From NCBI GenBank assembly GCA_016704895.1, contig JADIZG010000004.1, forward strand, positions 39,823 to 103,822: a stretch of DNA of 64,000 nt, in the 5' to 3' direction. The notes below the pieces were generated by a model. The model was not told where the DNA came from. It did no database searches and was given only the letters and a program-made list of their open reading frames with translations. This DNA comes from Betaproteobacteria bacterium. GTDB taxonomy: Bacteria; Pseudomonadota; Gammaproteobacteria; Burkholderiales; Casimicrobiaceae. Below, piece after piece: positions 20,080 through 28,669 of the stretch; within the stretch, counting starts at the first letter, position 1; each line of letters starts with the position of its first letter. The position numbers were made by a program, and so were the translations under genes.

Positions 20080-20116
20080 GGTGTCAGGCACGGTGTCAGG
20101 CACGGTGCCTGACACC
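20080..20116. repeat. Intergenic palindromic repeat, family 2
   Basis: Two direct copies of GGTGTCAGGCAC followed by the inverted copy GTGCCTGACACC, forming a strong hairpin between the convergent nrdG and NTF2-like genes. A variant copy is at 26003-26026, also between convergent genes. Probably works as a bidirectional terminator; origin as a REP-like element is inference. Confidence 0.85.
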
Positions 20117-20121
20117 GGAGG

Positions 20122-20502
20122 TCAGAGGCCGCCCGCGCCGAACGGGCTGTCGATCGCGTAGAGCCAGCGGCCGTCCGGCTGCCGCCGCGCGACGTCGGTC
20201 GTCTGTCCCGTGAGCTGGATCGGGCTGCCGTCCGGCGCCTTCGCGTCCAGCGTCCAGTCCGCGTACAGCAACGCGATGCCGTCGGCGTGGATGACGCTGG
20301 GCGGCGACATCCGGAACGTGCCGCGCATCGCGAGGAACGCGGCGAGCGACTCGCGGATCGCCGCGTGACCGCGCGCGACGTGGCCCGGCTGAGGCAGCAG
20401 CACCGCCTGCGGTTCGTAGAGGGCGACCAGCGCGTCGAGATCTCCGGTGGAGAAGCGCTGCGTGAACTGGCTGCACAGCTCTTCGGGGGTGCGTGCGGAC
20501 AT
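20122..20502 (-). CDS. NTF2-like / SnoaL-type small protein
   Basis: 126 residues. Pattern of the NTF2-like superfamily (SgcJ/YybH-type): ELCSQFTQRFSTGDLDALVA, YEPQAVLLPQPGHVARGHAA, LAAFLAMRGTFRM, ADWTLDAKAPDG and RRQPDGRWLYAIDSP with the conserved terminal W-x(3)-D-S/N. Members range from ketosteroid isomerase-like enzymes to ligand-binding proteins; the role here is unknown. Good ribosome site GGGAGG before ATG at 20502. Confidence 0.85.
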   Translation of the reverse strand: MSARTPEELCSQFTQRFSTGDLDALVALYEPQAVLLPQPGHVARGHAAIRESLAAFLAMRGTFRMSPPSVIHADGIALLYADWTLDAKAPDGSPIQLTGQTTDVARRQPDGRWLYAIDSPFGAGGL

Positions 20503-20621
20503 CGGACCTCCCGGTCGGCGTTGCTGATGGGACAGGACGGGACCGGCGCGCGCCGGGCCGGCGAGTGCGTTCGTCGGGAACGGGGACCTACGCGCCCACC
20601 CGGCCTCGTCAACCGCTCCGG

Positions 20622-21536
20622 TCAGCGTTGCCGCGCGGCCGCCGCGCCGGCGAGCGCCGCCACGAGCAGCGCCGCGAACGCATTGTGCGCGACGGTTCCG
20701 ACCAGCGAAGGCTGGCGTAGCGTCGCCGCCACGCCCATCGCGAACGCGCCCAGCGCGCAGACCAGGATCGTGGCGGCGCGGGCACGGTCGGCGCGCACCG
20801 TCCACGCGGCGGCGAGCGCGAGAACCACGACCGCGATCGACGCCAGCCGGTGCAGCACGATCAGCGCATCCGCGCCGGCCGGCGCGCGCGCGCGGCCGTC
20901 GACGATCGAGGTCGGTCGCAGCGGATCGAGGATGCCCGACCCCGTGAGCGTGGAGAAGTCGGCCGACGGGCACGCGAGCGCAGGGGGGCACGCGGTCACC
21001 GCGAACTGCGCGCCGATCATCCCGCCCAGCATGACGTGCGCGAACACGACGACCAGCGCGACGAGCGCGATCGCCGATCCGGCCACACCCGGCCCCTGTT
21101 CGCGCAACCGTGCGGACAGCGCCGCGAGCGATGCGAACAGCGCGAACCCGCCGACGAGGTTGCCGATCGCGACGGCGGGCACGCGCGCGCCGGGCGTCCA
21201 GATGCCGAGCGCGGCCAGCGCCAGCGCGATCGCAAGGGCGAGCCACGCGAGCTTCCGCTCGACCGGGTAGTCGCTCGCCGGCCGCAGCGCGAGGAAGGCG
21301 ATGAGCCCGATCAGCACCAGCGCACCCGAGGCGGCGAACCGGTGCACGAGCCGCGCGAGCACGGTTCCCGGCAGCGGCGTCTCGACCGTGTCGACGATCG
21401 CGGCGTAGCAGCCGGGCCAGTCCGCGCAACCGAGACCCGCCGCCGAGTGGCGCAGCCACGCACTCGCGACGAGCACGAGGAACACCAGCACCGTCGCGGC
21501 GAGGGCGAGCCGGCGGGCGAGCGCGCGGCCGCTCAT
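20622..21536 (-). CDS. COX15/CtaA family heme A synthase-like protein
   Basis: 304 residues with about eight transmembrane helices. Paired heme-ligand histidines are visible (LVHRFAASGALVLIG; VFAHVMLGGMIGAQF; VLHRLASIAVVVL; GTVAHNAFAALLVA), as is the cysteine pair CADWPGC, as in bacterial CtaA. Converts heme O to heme A or is a divergent relative. It overlaps the upstream heme-copper subunit I gene by four bases (ATGA), so the two are translationally coupled. A second, longer ctaA is at 33225. Confidence 0.85.
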   Translation of the reverse strand: MSGRALARRLALAATVLVFLVLVASAWLRHSAAGLGCADWPGCYAAIVDTVETPLPGTVLARLVHRFAASGALVLIGLIAFLALRPASDYPVERKLAWLALAIALALAALGIWTPGARVPAVAIGNLVGGFALFASLAALSARLREQGPGVAGSAIALVALVVVFAHVMLGGMIGAQFAVTACPPALACPSADFSTLTGSGILDPLRPTSIVDGRARAPAGADALIVLHRLASIAVVVLALAAAWTVRADRARAATILVCALGAFAMGVAATLRQPSLVGTVAHNAFAALLVAALAGAAAARQR

Positions 21537-22969
21537 CGTGCCCTCGGCCGGTCGCGGACCGCGAGCGCGACGACGACGACGAACATCACGCCGCCGATCA
21601 CCGCGACGAGCCCGCCCGCGCCCATCAGTCCCATCCCGGCGATCTCGCTCGTCGTTCGCAGCACCTGCTCGCCACCGGCGACCTTGCGCTGCACGCCGTA
21701 GCCGCCCGACCAGAGCAGCCCGGAGATGTGCATCACCTGGCCCGCGCCGTAGAGCACCGACTGCCAGACCGCGAGCTTCGCGCGCGGCGCGGCGGCGCCC
21801 AGCCGCGGCAGCAGCCAGTAAGTGAGCCCCATCAACGCGATCGTCACGCCGACGATCGCGCCGTGGTAGTGCGCCGGGATCTTGACGTTGCTGCCCTCGA
21901 TCAGGAAGCCGATCATGCCGCCGGTGCCGAACAGCGCGAGCGACACGACGAGCGCGGCGAGCAGCGGTCGCGCCTGCACGGGCACCGGGCCGCCGCGCGC
22001 GCGCCTCGCGAGCCCGAGGGCGACGGCGGCCGCGACCACGGGGATCGCGAGCGCGCCGCCGATGCGCATGAGCCAGGTCTGCAGCCGGTGGTGCTCGACC
22101 GAGGTGACGTCGTAGGCGAGGTAGACGAGCGTCGTCGCGAACACCGCGACCAGCTGGATGCCGAACAGCAGCGCGACGACGCGCGGCGAGATCGGCACGC
22201 GCACGCCCGACGCGTCGGCGAGCAGCAGCCACGCGACGAGCAGCATCAGCGTCCACGCGAACTGGAGCACGTGGCCGCCGCCCCAGAACGCGAGCTCGTA
22301 GTAGGCGCGCGCCTCGAGGTCGCGCGGAACCGCGAGCAGCGACCAGGCGAACGCGATCAGCGCGACGGCGCCGGCGACGATCGCCGCATTCACGCCGAAG
22401 CGCAGCGTCCCCGCGCCGTCGAGCCGCACGCCGACGAGCGGCGACGCGAAGAGCCCGCGCGCGACGAGCAGCGTGGCGCCGGCGGCGAACACCAGGAGCC
22501 CGCCCTTGAACACCGGGCCGTCGATCACCGGGATGTAGTTCGCCATGATCGGCGCGGCCGGGTCGAGGAACGGCGCGACCGCGATCGCCACCGCGCCGAG
22601 CACGGCGAGCGCCAGCGCGGCGCGGCCGACCGCGAGCGCCCGCGGCGTGCTGTTCAGCGTGAACACGGCGCCTGCGAACGATACGAACCAGACCAGCACC
22701 GACAGGTCGACGTGCGCGACGAGCACGGTGCGGAAGAAGTCGCCGGCGGGCAGGAAGCGGTTCACGCCGGGCGTGCGCGCGAGCGCGAGGAACACGGCGA
22801 GCAGCCCGGACGCGGCGAGCGCCGAGACGCCGAGCGCGAGCCAGCCGATCGCGAGCCGCGCGCGGGCGTCGCGCGGCACGGCGAGCGCGTAGTGGCCGAA
22901 CGCGATGTCGACCGCGAGGTGCGCGACCGGCGCGTCGGCGGACGAGGCCGCGGTGACGTTCGCTTTCAT
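21533..22969 (-). CDS. Divergent heme-copper oxidoreductase subunit I without the helix-VI tyrosine
   Basis: 478 residues, about 12-13 transmembrane helices. All six metal ligands of the superfamily can be placed: helix II LVAHVDLSVLVWF, helix VI FWGGGHVLQFAW, helix VII SVEHHRLQTW, helix X IPAHYHGAIVGVTI. The helix X-XI region (ALMGLTYWLLPRLG) resembles B-type ba3 oxidases. In helix VI the oxygen-reductase motif H-P-x-V-Y is replaced by H-V-L-Q-F, so the cross-linked tyrosine is missing, as in NO reductases. No CuA subunit II or cytochrome c is adjacent; the gene follows a cytochrome b-ferredoxin-MvhD fusion by 13 bases. Function (NO or O2 reduction) is open. Confidence 0.8.
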   Translation of the reverse strand: MKANVTAASSADAPVAHLAVDIAFGHYALAVPRDARARLAIGWLALGVSALAASGLLAVFLALARTPGVNRFLPAGDFFRTVLVAHVDLSVLVWFVSFAGAVFTLNSTPRALAVGRAALALAVLGAVAIAVAPFLDPAAPIMANYIPVIDGPVFKGGLLVFAAGATLLVARGLFASPLVGVRLDGAGTLRFGVNAAIVAGAVALIAFAWSLLAVPRDLEARAYYELAFWGGGHVLQFAWTLMLLVAWLLLADASGVRVPISPRVVALLFGIQLVAVFATTLVYLAYDVTSVEHHRLQTWLMRIGGALAIPVVAAAVALGLARRARGGPVPVQARPLLAALVVSLALFGTGGMIGFLIEGSNVKIPAHYHGAIVGVTIALMGLTYWLLPRLGAAAPRAKLAVWQSVLYGAGQVMHISGLLWSGGYGVQRKVAGGEQVLRTTSEIAGMGLMGAGGLVAVIGGVMFVVVVALAVRDRPRAR

Positions 22970-22982
22970 CGTGACGGAAGGA

Positions 22983-24644
22983 TCAGGCGGAGGCGTCGAG
23001 CCGCTGCTCGCGCTTCGGCGGCACGAGTGTAGCGCGCGCGTCGGCGGGAAGCGATCCGAGGTCGGCGCGGAACGCCTCGAGCGCCGCCGCGAGCCGTGCG
23101 GCGTCCTGCCGGCCGGCCCACGCGATGCGGACGCGCTCGCGCGCCACCGCGGCGCGCAGCTTCGGCGCCCGCTCGCCGGCGAAGCGCTCGGCCGTCCACT
23201 CCTGCCCGAGCCGCCAGACGCAGTCGCCCTCGCGGCAGCCGGTGACCAGCACGCCGTCGGCGCCGCTGCGCAGCGCGTACTCGACGAAGGACGGCGGGAG
23301 CTGCGCCGCGCACAGCAGCGTCATCGCGGCGGTGTCCGGCGAGCGCAGCGCGATGACGTCGATCGACTCGTCGCAGCCGACGACGAGGATGCGGGGCGAC
23401 GACGTGGCGGCGGCGCGGCGCGACGCGACGATGCGCGCGAGCTCGCGCTCGAGCGTCGCGCGGGCCGCGCCGACCGGCTTCTGCGGCAGGTCGATGCCGG
23501 TCACCAGCTCGGCGACCGACCGGAACGGCGTCGACGACGGGCACGCGCCGGCGCAGATGCCGCACCCGGCGCACAGATCCGCGCGCACGCTCGCCTGGAA
23601 CGGGTGCGGGCGGCCGTCGGTGCGCGTCACCATCTCGACCGCGTTGTACGGGCAGTCGACGAAGCAGCGCCGGCAGCCGTTGCAGTTCGCGAGCTCGACG
23701 ACGGCGGCCGCGCGACGCGGTTCGCGCGCGGCGCGCGACAGGTAGGGCAGCAGCACGAGCACCGTCGTCGCGACGCCGACGATCGACCAGAGCGCGAGCG
23801 GCGACCACGCGTACTGGATCACGTGCGGCGCGAGGTAGAACCAGTCGAGCGCGAGATTCGTCGGCACTTCCGCGAGCGCGGCGGGCGCGTCGCTCGTCAC
23901 GGGACGCGCGATCGACAGCAGCACGAGCGCGGCGAGCGTACCCCACGCGAGCACGCGCGGCGGCTGCGTCGCCGGACGCTGCAGGCGCTGCACGTGCACC
24001 CACATGAGCGCCAGTGTCCCGAGCGGGATGCCGATGTGCAGGAAGATCAGCAGCGAGAAGAAGCGGTCGCCGATCCTCGCGTCGGCGTCGAAGTTCGCGG
24101 CGAGCGGCTCCGAGAACAGCGGCAGCGCGTCGAGCCACTCGGTGGTCGCGATGATCGAGAACTGCGCGAGCCGGTCCCAGACGAGCCAGTAGCCCCCGAT
24201 GCCCGACAGCCACACGAACAGCAGCAGCGCCACGCCGGTGAGCCACGCGAACCGCTGGACGTGCGCGTAGCGCCGGTGCGCCCATTCGCGTGCGAGGTGA
24301 AGCACGGTGAGCAGGATGAACGCGTCGGACGCGTAGCGGTGCAGGCTCCTCGCGAGGCCCGACAGCGGCCAGGCGTTCGCGGTGATGCGCTCGACGGACG
24401 GGTAGGCGCCCGCGGCGCTCGTGTCGAACGCGGCGTAGACGTAGATGCCGGTCGCCGCGACGATCCAGAACAGATACCAGGCGAGCGCGCCCAGCAGGCG
24501 CCAGGGATTGGCGCGCGCGCCGAAAGCCGCGTCGAAGTAGGTATCGACGCGGTCGAACAGCGCGCGGGCAAGCGAGCGCAGGGGCTCGCGCGCACGCGCG
24601 TCCGCGCCGCCCGTCCGCGGAACGGTGTCCTGCGCCTCCGGCAT
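22983..24644 (-). CDS. Cytochrome b - 2[4Fe-4S] - MvhD-like fusion protein
   Basis: 553 residues with three modules. (1) Residues about 35-235: cytochrome b N-terminal domain with two bis-His heme sites, HRYASDAFILLTVLH and HIGIPLGTLALMWVH (histidines 14 apart), plus further helices. (2) About 340-400: two ferredoxin clusters, CNGCRRCFVDCPYNAV and CAGCGICAGACPS. (3) About 415-520: a domain like the delta subunit MvhD/FlpD, with VVGCDESIDVIAL, LRSGADGVLVTGCREGDC. Membrane electron-transfer protein, probably joining the quinone pool to the heme-copper protein encoded next. Two Dnr-like boxes precede it. I know no named enzyme with this exact architecture. Confidence 0.85.
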   Translation of the reverse strand: MPEAQDTVPRTGGADARAREPLRSLARALFDRVDTYFDAAFGARANPWRLLGALAWYLFWIVAATGIYVYAAFDTSAAGAYPSVERITANAWPLSGLARSLHRYASDAFILLTVLHLAREWAHRRYAHVQRFAWLTGVALLLFVWLSGIGGYWLVWDRLAQFSIIATTEWLDALPLFSEPLAANFDADARIGDRFFSLLIFLHIGIPLGTLALMWVHVQRLQRPATQPPRVLAWGTLAALVLLSIARPVTSDAPAALAEVPTNLALDWFYLAPHVIQYAWSPLALWSIVGVATTVLVLLPYLSRAAREPRRAAAVVELANCNGCRRCFVDCPYNAVEMVTRTDGRPHPFQASVRADLCAGCGICAGACPSSTPFRSVAELVTGIDLPQKPVGAARATLERELARIVASRRAAATSSPRILVVGCDESIDVIALRSPDTAAMTLLCAAQLPPSFVEYALRSGADGVLVTGCREGDCVWRLGQEWTAERFAGERAPKLRAAVARERVRIAWAGRQDAARLAAALEAFRADLGSLPADARATLVPPKREQRLDASA

Positions 24645-24680
24645 GCGCCAAGTGTACGGCAGGCCCGGGGGAGAGGCGCT

Positions 24681-24694
24681 TTGACCTGCGTTAA
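24681..24694. promoter_or_regulatory. Fnr/Dnr-type box (imperfect)
   Basis: TTGACCTGCGTTAA, one mismatch from a full half-site pair; 37 bases upstream of the cytochrome b fusion start on the minus strand. It shares the divergent promoter region with the perfect box at 24712. Confidence 0.6.
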
Positions 24695-24711
24695 TCCCCT
24701 CCTGCGGCTAG

Positions 24712-24725
24712 TTGATCTCGATCAA
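24712..24725. promoter_or_regulatory. Fnr/Dnr-type box, perfect palindrome
   Basis: TTGATCTCGATCAA lies between the divergent cytochrome b fusion (minus) and beta-propeller gene (plus), 86 bases before the latter. Matches the consensus TTGAT-N4-ATCAA exactly. Confidence 0.85.
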
Positions 24726-24811
24726 CCGCGCGCCGACGCGGCGGGCGGGAACCTGCGATTTGCGGTACAGATCAACACCTTGCGAACTCGACGGTCGAAG
24801 AGGAGACGACG

Positions 24812-25992
24812 ATGAATCGACGATGCCACGGTGCGCGCGCGAGCGCGCGAGCTTCGCGCTGGTCGTCGCCTGCGCCGCCGGCGCCACGGTGGCCCCGGCC
24901 GCCGAAGCCGCGGGACAAGGCCGCCAAGGCTCCGCGCATCGCGCCTGACGTCGCATTGACGGGGGGCATCGACGACCCGAAGGGCGCGGGCGTCGTGTCG
25001 AGCGGCGCGACGCTCCCGCCGATCCCGCCGGTCACCGGCGACCGGAAGAAGCCGGTGGCGTCGTGGGGGAAGCCGCTGCCCTACCCGATCCTGATCGCCG
25101 ACCGCCGCAACAACCGGCTGATCGAGATCACGCCCGACAAGCGCATCGTCTGGGAATTCCCGACGCCGAACCTCACGATCTACAGCGGCAACGAGGACGT
25201 GAACTTCTCGCCCGACGGCAAGCGGCTCGCCGTGAGCGAGGAGGACAACTACGACGTCCACATCGTCGACTACGAGAAGCGCGAGCTCACGTGGACGTAC
25301 GGCACGCCGGAGAAGGGCGGCTCGGGTCCCGGGCAGTTCAACTACCCGGACGACGCGCACCTGCTCGAGGACGGCACGTTCCTCACCGCCGACATCCGCA
25401 ACTGCCGCGTCGTCATCATCGACCCGGCGACGCAGAAGATCGTGACGCAGTGGGGCAAGACCGGCCGCACGCACTGCTACCACAAGCCGCCGCAGTACCT
25501 GGGCTCGCCCAACGGCGCGACGCCGATGGACAACGGCGACATCCTGATCAGCGAGATCCGCGGCGCGTGGATCACGCGCATCACCCGCGCGGGCAAGGTC
25601 GTCTGGGACATGCCGGCACCGCGGATCCGGTACCCGTCGGATGCGTTCCCGACGGTGGACGGCAAGCAGGTGATCGTCGCCGACTTCATGAAACCGGGCC
25701 GCGTGGTGATCTTCGACCCGGCGACGAAGAAGGTGACCTGGGAGTACTTCGTCGAGAAGGGCGAGGCGATGCTCGACCATCCTTCGCTCGCTCGCGAGCT
25801 TCCCGACACCGGCGACATCCTGATCGCGGACGACCTGCGCCATCGCGTGATCGTCGTCGACCGGAAGACGAAGAAGATCGTCTGGCAGTACGGCGTCACC
25901 GACACGCCGGGACACGCACCGGGCTACCTCTACTACCCGGACGGCTTCGACATCGACGTGTTCCGCGACTGGCGCGCGCCGCGCCGAAGTGA
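24812..25992 (+). CDS. Exported beta-propeller protein (NHL/arylsulfotransferase-like), frameshifted ends
   Basis: About 390 residues. After a signal peptide (ASFALVVACAAGATVAPAA, readable only after frame changes near 24840 and 24910) comes a propeller of repeated blades: PYPILIADRRNNRLIEITPD, KRIVWEFPTP, VNFSPDGKRLAVSEEDNYDV, DDAHLLEDGTFLTADIRNCR, TGDILIADDLRHRVIVVDRK. Blade sequences resemble NHL and bacterial arylsulfotransferase folds. A last shift near 25980 puts the stop at 25992. GAGGAG precedes the ATG. Divergent from the cytochrome b/heme-copper operon and sharing Dnr boxes with it; function unknown. Confidence 0.75.
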
Positions 25993-26002
25993 CGCACCTC
26001 CG

Positions 26003-26026
26003 GGTGTCGGGCACGTGCCTGACACC
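26003..26026. repeat. Intergenic palindromic repeat, family 2
   Basis: GGTGTCGGGCAC followed by GTGCCTGACACC, a near-perfect 24-base inverted repeat between two convergent genes, matching the copy at 20080-20116. Confidence 0.85.
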
Positions 26027-26035
26027 GGGGGGGCG

Positions 26036-26554
26036 TCAGGTACGGAACAGCCAGCCGCCCTCCTTGGCGTCGAAGTCGAGCAGCAGGATCGCGCCCGGCT
26101 TGAGCGTCACCGTCGCGTCCTTGACGTGGTTGAACCCCGCGGCGGGCGCGTCCCCGAGCTTCGCGACGAGACGGTGCTCGCCGGCGGGAACGTTCACGCG
26201 GTAGTAGAGCGTCGAACTGCCATCCCGCGAGAGGCCGGAGGGCGGCACGGACACGTCGACGACCGTCTTGCCGTCGAGCTCGACCCTGACCGAGACCGGC
26301 ACGCGCTCGCGCGGGCACACGGTCGCGAGGCGCATGTTGGGCGCGAGCTTGGCGAGCTCCTCTGCCGAGCGCTCTCGGCAGGCGTCCTTCCGCTGACCGG
26401 CATGCTGCAGCGAAACCTTGACGAGCGCGGTGTCGGGCGGCAGGTGGCGGTAGGGCGGCGACGTCGAGAAGTAAGCCAGTACCGCGATGAACGCCGTGTA
26501 GCCGAGCGCCTGCCCGGCGTAGCTGAGGGTCTTGTTGACCGGATGTGCACCCAT
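26036..26554 (-). CDS. Hypothetical membrane-anchored periplasmic protein
   Basis: 172 residues; I do not recognise the family. One N-terminal transmembrane segment (LGYTAFIAVLAYFST) anchors a domain with a Cys pair (KDACRERS and ATVCPRER) and a beta-rich C-terminal half (VPVSVRVELDGKTVVDVSVP, TLYYRVNVPAGEHRLVAKLG, LKPGAILLLDFDAKEGG). It begins four bases after the cytochrome b-ferredoxin reductase gene and is therefore probably an accessory subunit of that protein. Ends at the convergent family-2 repeat. Confidence 0.7.
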   Translation of the reverse strand: MGAHPVNKTLSYAGQALGYTAFIAVLAYFSTSPPYRHLPPDTALVKVSLQHAGQRKDACRERSAEELAKLAPNMRLATVCPRERVPVSVRVELDGKTVVDVSVPPSGLSRDGSSTLYYRVNVPAGEHRLVAKLGDAPAAGFNHVKDATVTLKPGAILLLDFDAKEGGWLFRT

Positions 26555-26558
26555 CGCT

Positions 26559-28500
26559 TCAGGCCCCCCCGAGCTTGACGAGCTCTTCCGCGGGCGTCGC
26601 GCTTCGCGAGGTGCGGCGACAGCCGGAACGCGTCGGAGAAGCAGTCGTTCGGATCCATGCCGCGCGCGCGGAATGCCGGGTGCGCAGCCTCGACCATCGC
26701 CACCGAGCCGCACGCGTAGACCTGGTGGCCGGAGAGCGTCGGGAAGTCGGCCAGGATCGCCTCGTGCACCAGGCCCGTGCGGCCGGTCCAGCCGTCCTCG
26801 GGCGTCGCCTCGGAGATCACCGGCACGAACTTGAACGTGGCCGGGTGATCCTTCGCCCACTGCTCGCACAGCTCGCGTGCGTACATGTCGCGCGGCGTGC
26901 GCGTGCCCCAGTAGAGCACCATCCTGCGCTTCAAGCCGGTCGCGAACGCGTGCTCGACCATGCTCTTGACCGGCGCGAAGCCGGTCGCGCCGGCGACGAA
27001 CACGATCGGCTTCGACGAATCCTCGCGCAGGAAGAACGAGCCCAGCGGCCCCTCGAAGTCGACGGTGTCGCCGACCTTCATCTCCTCGAACACGTGCGTC
27101 GTGTAGCGTCCGCCGGGGACGCGCCGGATCTGCAGCTCGATGGTCGGCCCCGCGCCCGGCGCGGTCGCGAACGAGAACGCGCGCTTCACGCCGTCGGGCA
27201 TCACGATGTTGATGTACTGGCCCGCGTAGAAGAGCAGCGGCTCGTCGCCCTCGACCGCGAGATGCACGATCATCACGTCTTCCGCCGCCTTCGCCATCGA
27301 CACGACCTTCGCGCGCCACGTCTTCGGCCTCAGGCCGCCGGGCAGCTCGATCGGCTCGTACTCGATCTCGATGTCGGTCAGGGGCGTCGTGATGCACGCG
27401 AGCACCTTGCCGGCGCGCCGCTCCTCGTCGGACAGCACCGACGTCTGGTAGGGGCCGAGCTCGACGTCGCCGTAGAGGACGGTGCACTTGCACTGGCCGC
27501 AGCCGCCGTTGCGGCAGTCGTACGGCATCTTGATGTCCTCGCGCAGCACGGCTTCGAGGATCGTCTCGCCCTGGCGCGCCGGGACGATCCGGTTGTCCGG
27601 ACGCACCGCGACGTGGCGAACCACCTTCGATCCGCGCTTGGGCGGCAGCCAGGGAAGCGCGAGCATGAACAGCGTGCCGCCGCCGACGACCGCCCACAGG
27701 ACCGTCGGCCCCCAGTAGTAGAGCAGCGCGAGCGCCGGCAGGTAGAACCAGTCGAACGCCAGCTCGACGGGCGCGCTCGCGAGGTCGGCCGGCTCGAGCG
27801 AAACGGCGGGCTTCACGATCGACAGCACGACGAGCGCGATCGTGAACGGGATCGCTATCGATCGCGGCGGGTTCGTCTTGGCGCCCGGGGCGCGCTGCGT
27901 GTGGACCCAGAGCAGCCCGAGCACGCCCAGCGGGAAGCCGATGTGGATGAACGACAGCAGCGACAACAGCCGGTCGTTCACGGCGTCGGGCGTGATGAAG
28001 TTGCGGACCAGCGTGCCCTTGAATATCGGCAGCCAGTCGAGCCACTCGAAGCTCGCCGTGATGACGTACTGCGCGAGCTGGTCCCACGGCAGCATGTAGC
28101 CGTTGACGCCCGACATGTAGACGAGCCACAGGAGCACGACGCCCGAGACCCAGGAGAACCACCGGAACGCCCGGTAGTGGTCGAACACGAAGTGCCGCAC
28201 GACGTGCAGCAGCATCGTCAGGATCATCCCGTCGGACGCGTAGCGGTGGAGGCTGCGCAGGATGCCGCCGAACCAGCGCTGGTTGTGGGTGATCGCCTCG
28301 ATCGACTGGTATGCCTCCGAGACGCCGGTGGACATGAACGCGTAGAGATAGAGCCCGCTCGCGACGACGATCCACAGCAGGTAGTAGGAGATGGCGCCGA
28401 GGTAGTAGAACGGGTTCGACGCCTCGCCGAATGCGCGATTGAAGAGCCTTTCGACCGCGAGGAACGCGGCTTGGCCGGTATGGTGGATGATGCGGAGCAT
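26559..28500 (-). CDS. Cytochrome b - [2Fe-2S] - ferredoxin:NAD(P) reductase fusion protein
   Basis: About 645 residues. Residues 25-215 are a cytochrome b domain with bis-His heme pairs HRYASDGMILTMLLH and HIGFPLGVLGLLWVH, paralogous to the protein at 22983. Next is a plant-type [2Fe-2S] ferredoxin (CRNGGCGQCKC, then GKVLAC). The C-terminal third is an FNR-like flavin reductase: RAFSFATAP for FAD, GGRYTTHVFEEM, FVAGATGFAPVKSM and YACGSVAMVEAA for the nucleotide. A probable route is NAD(P)H to FAD to 2Fe-2S to heme b, or the reverse from quinol. A frame change near 26600 restores the ending AEELVKLGGA. Confidence 0.87.
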
Positions 28501-28655
28501 GGCAGGAGGGGTCGGGCGGCGCGGCGTCGCTCACATTGTGAACGAAGCGGACGCCCAAAAAAAGCCCGGCCGCAGACGGAGGCAATGCGCCCGGGCCGGG
28601 GGGTCGAATCGGAAATGCAGTCGGGCTATGTTGCGCGCTGCGGCGCCCGGGCGAA

Positions 28656-28669
28656 TTGATCTGGATTAG
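28656..28669. promoter_or_regulatory. Possible degenerate Fnr/Dnr box
   Basis: TTGATCTGGATTAG: a perfect left half and a weak right half, about 156 bases upstream of the cytochrome b-reductase gene and overlapping the SCO gene stop. Listed with low confidence. Confidence 0.35.
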
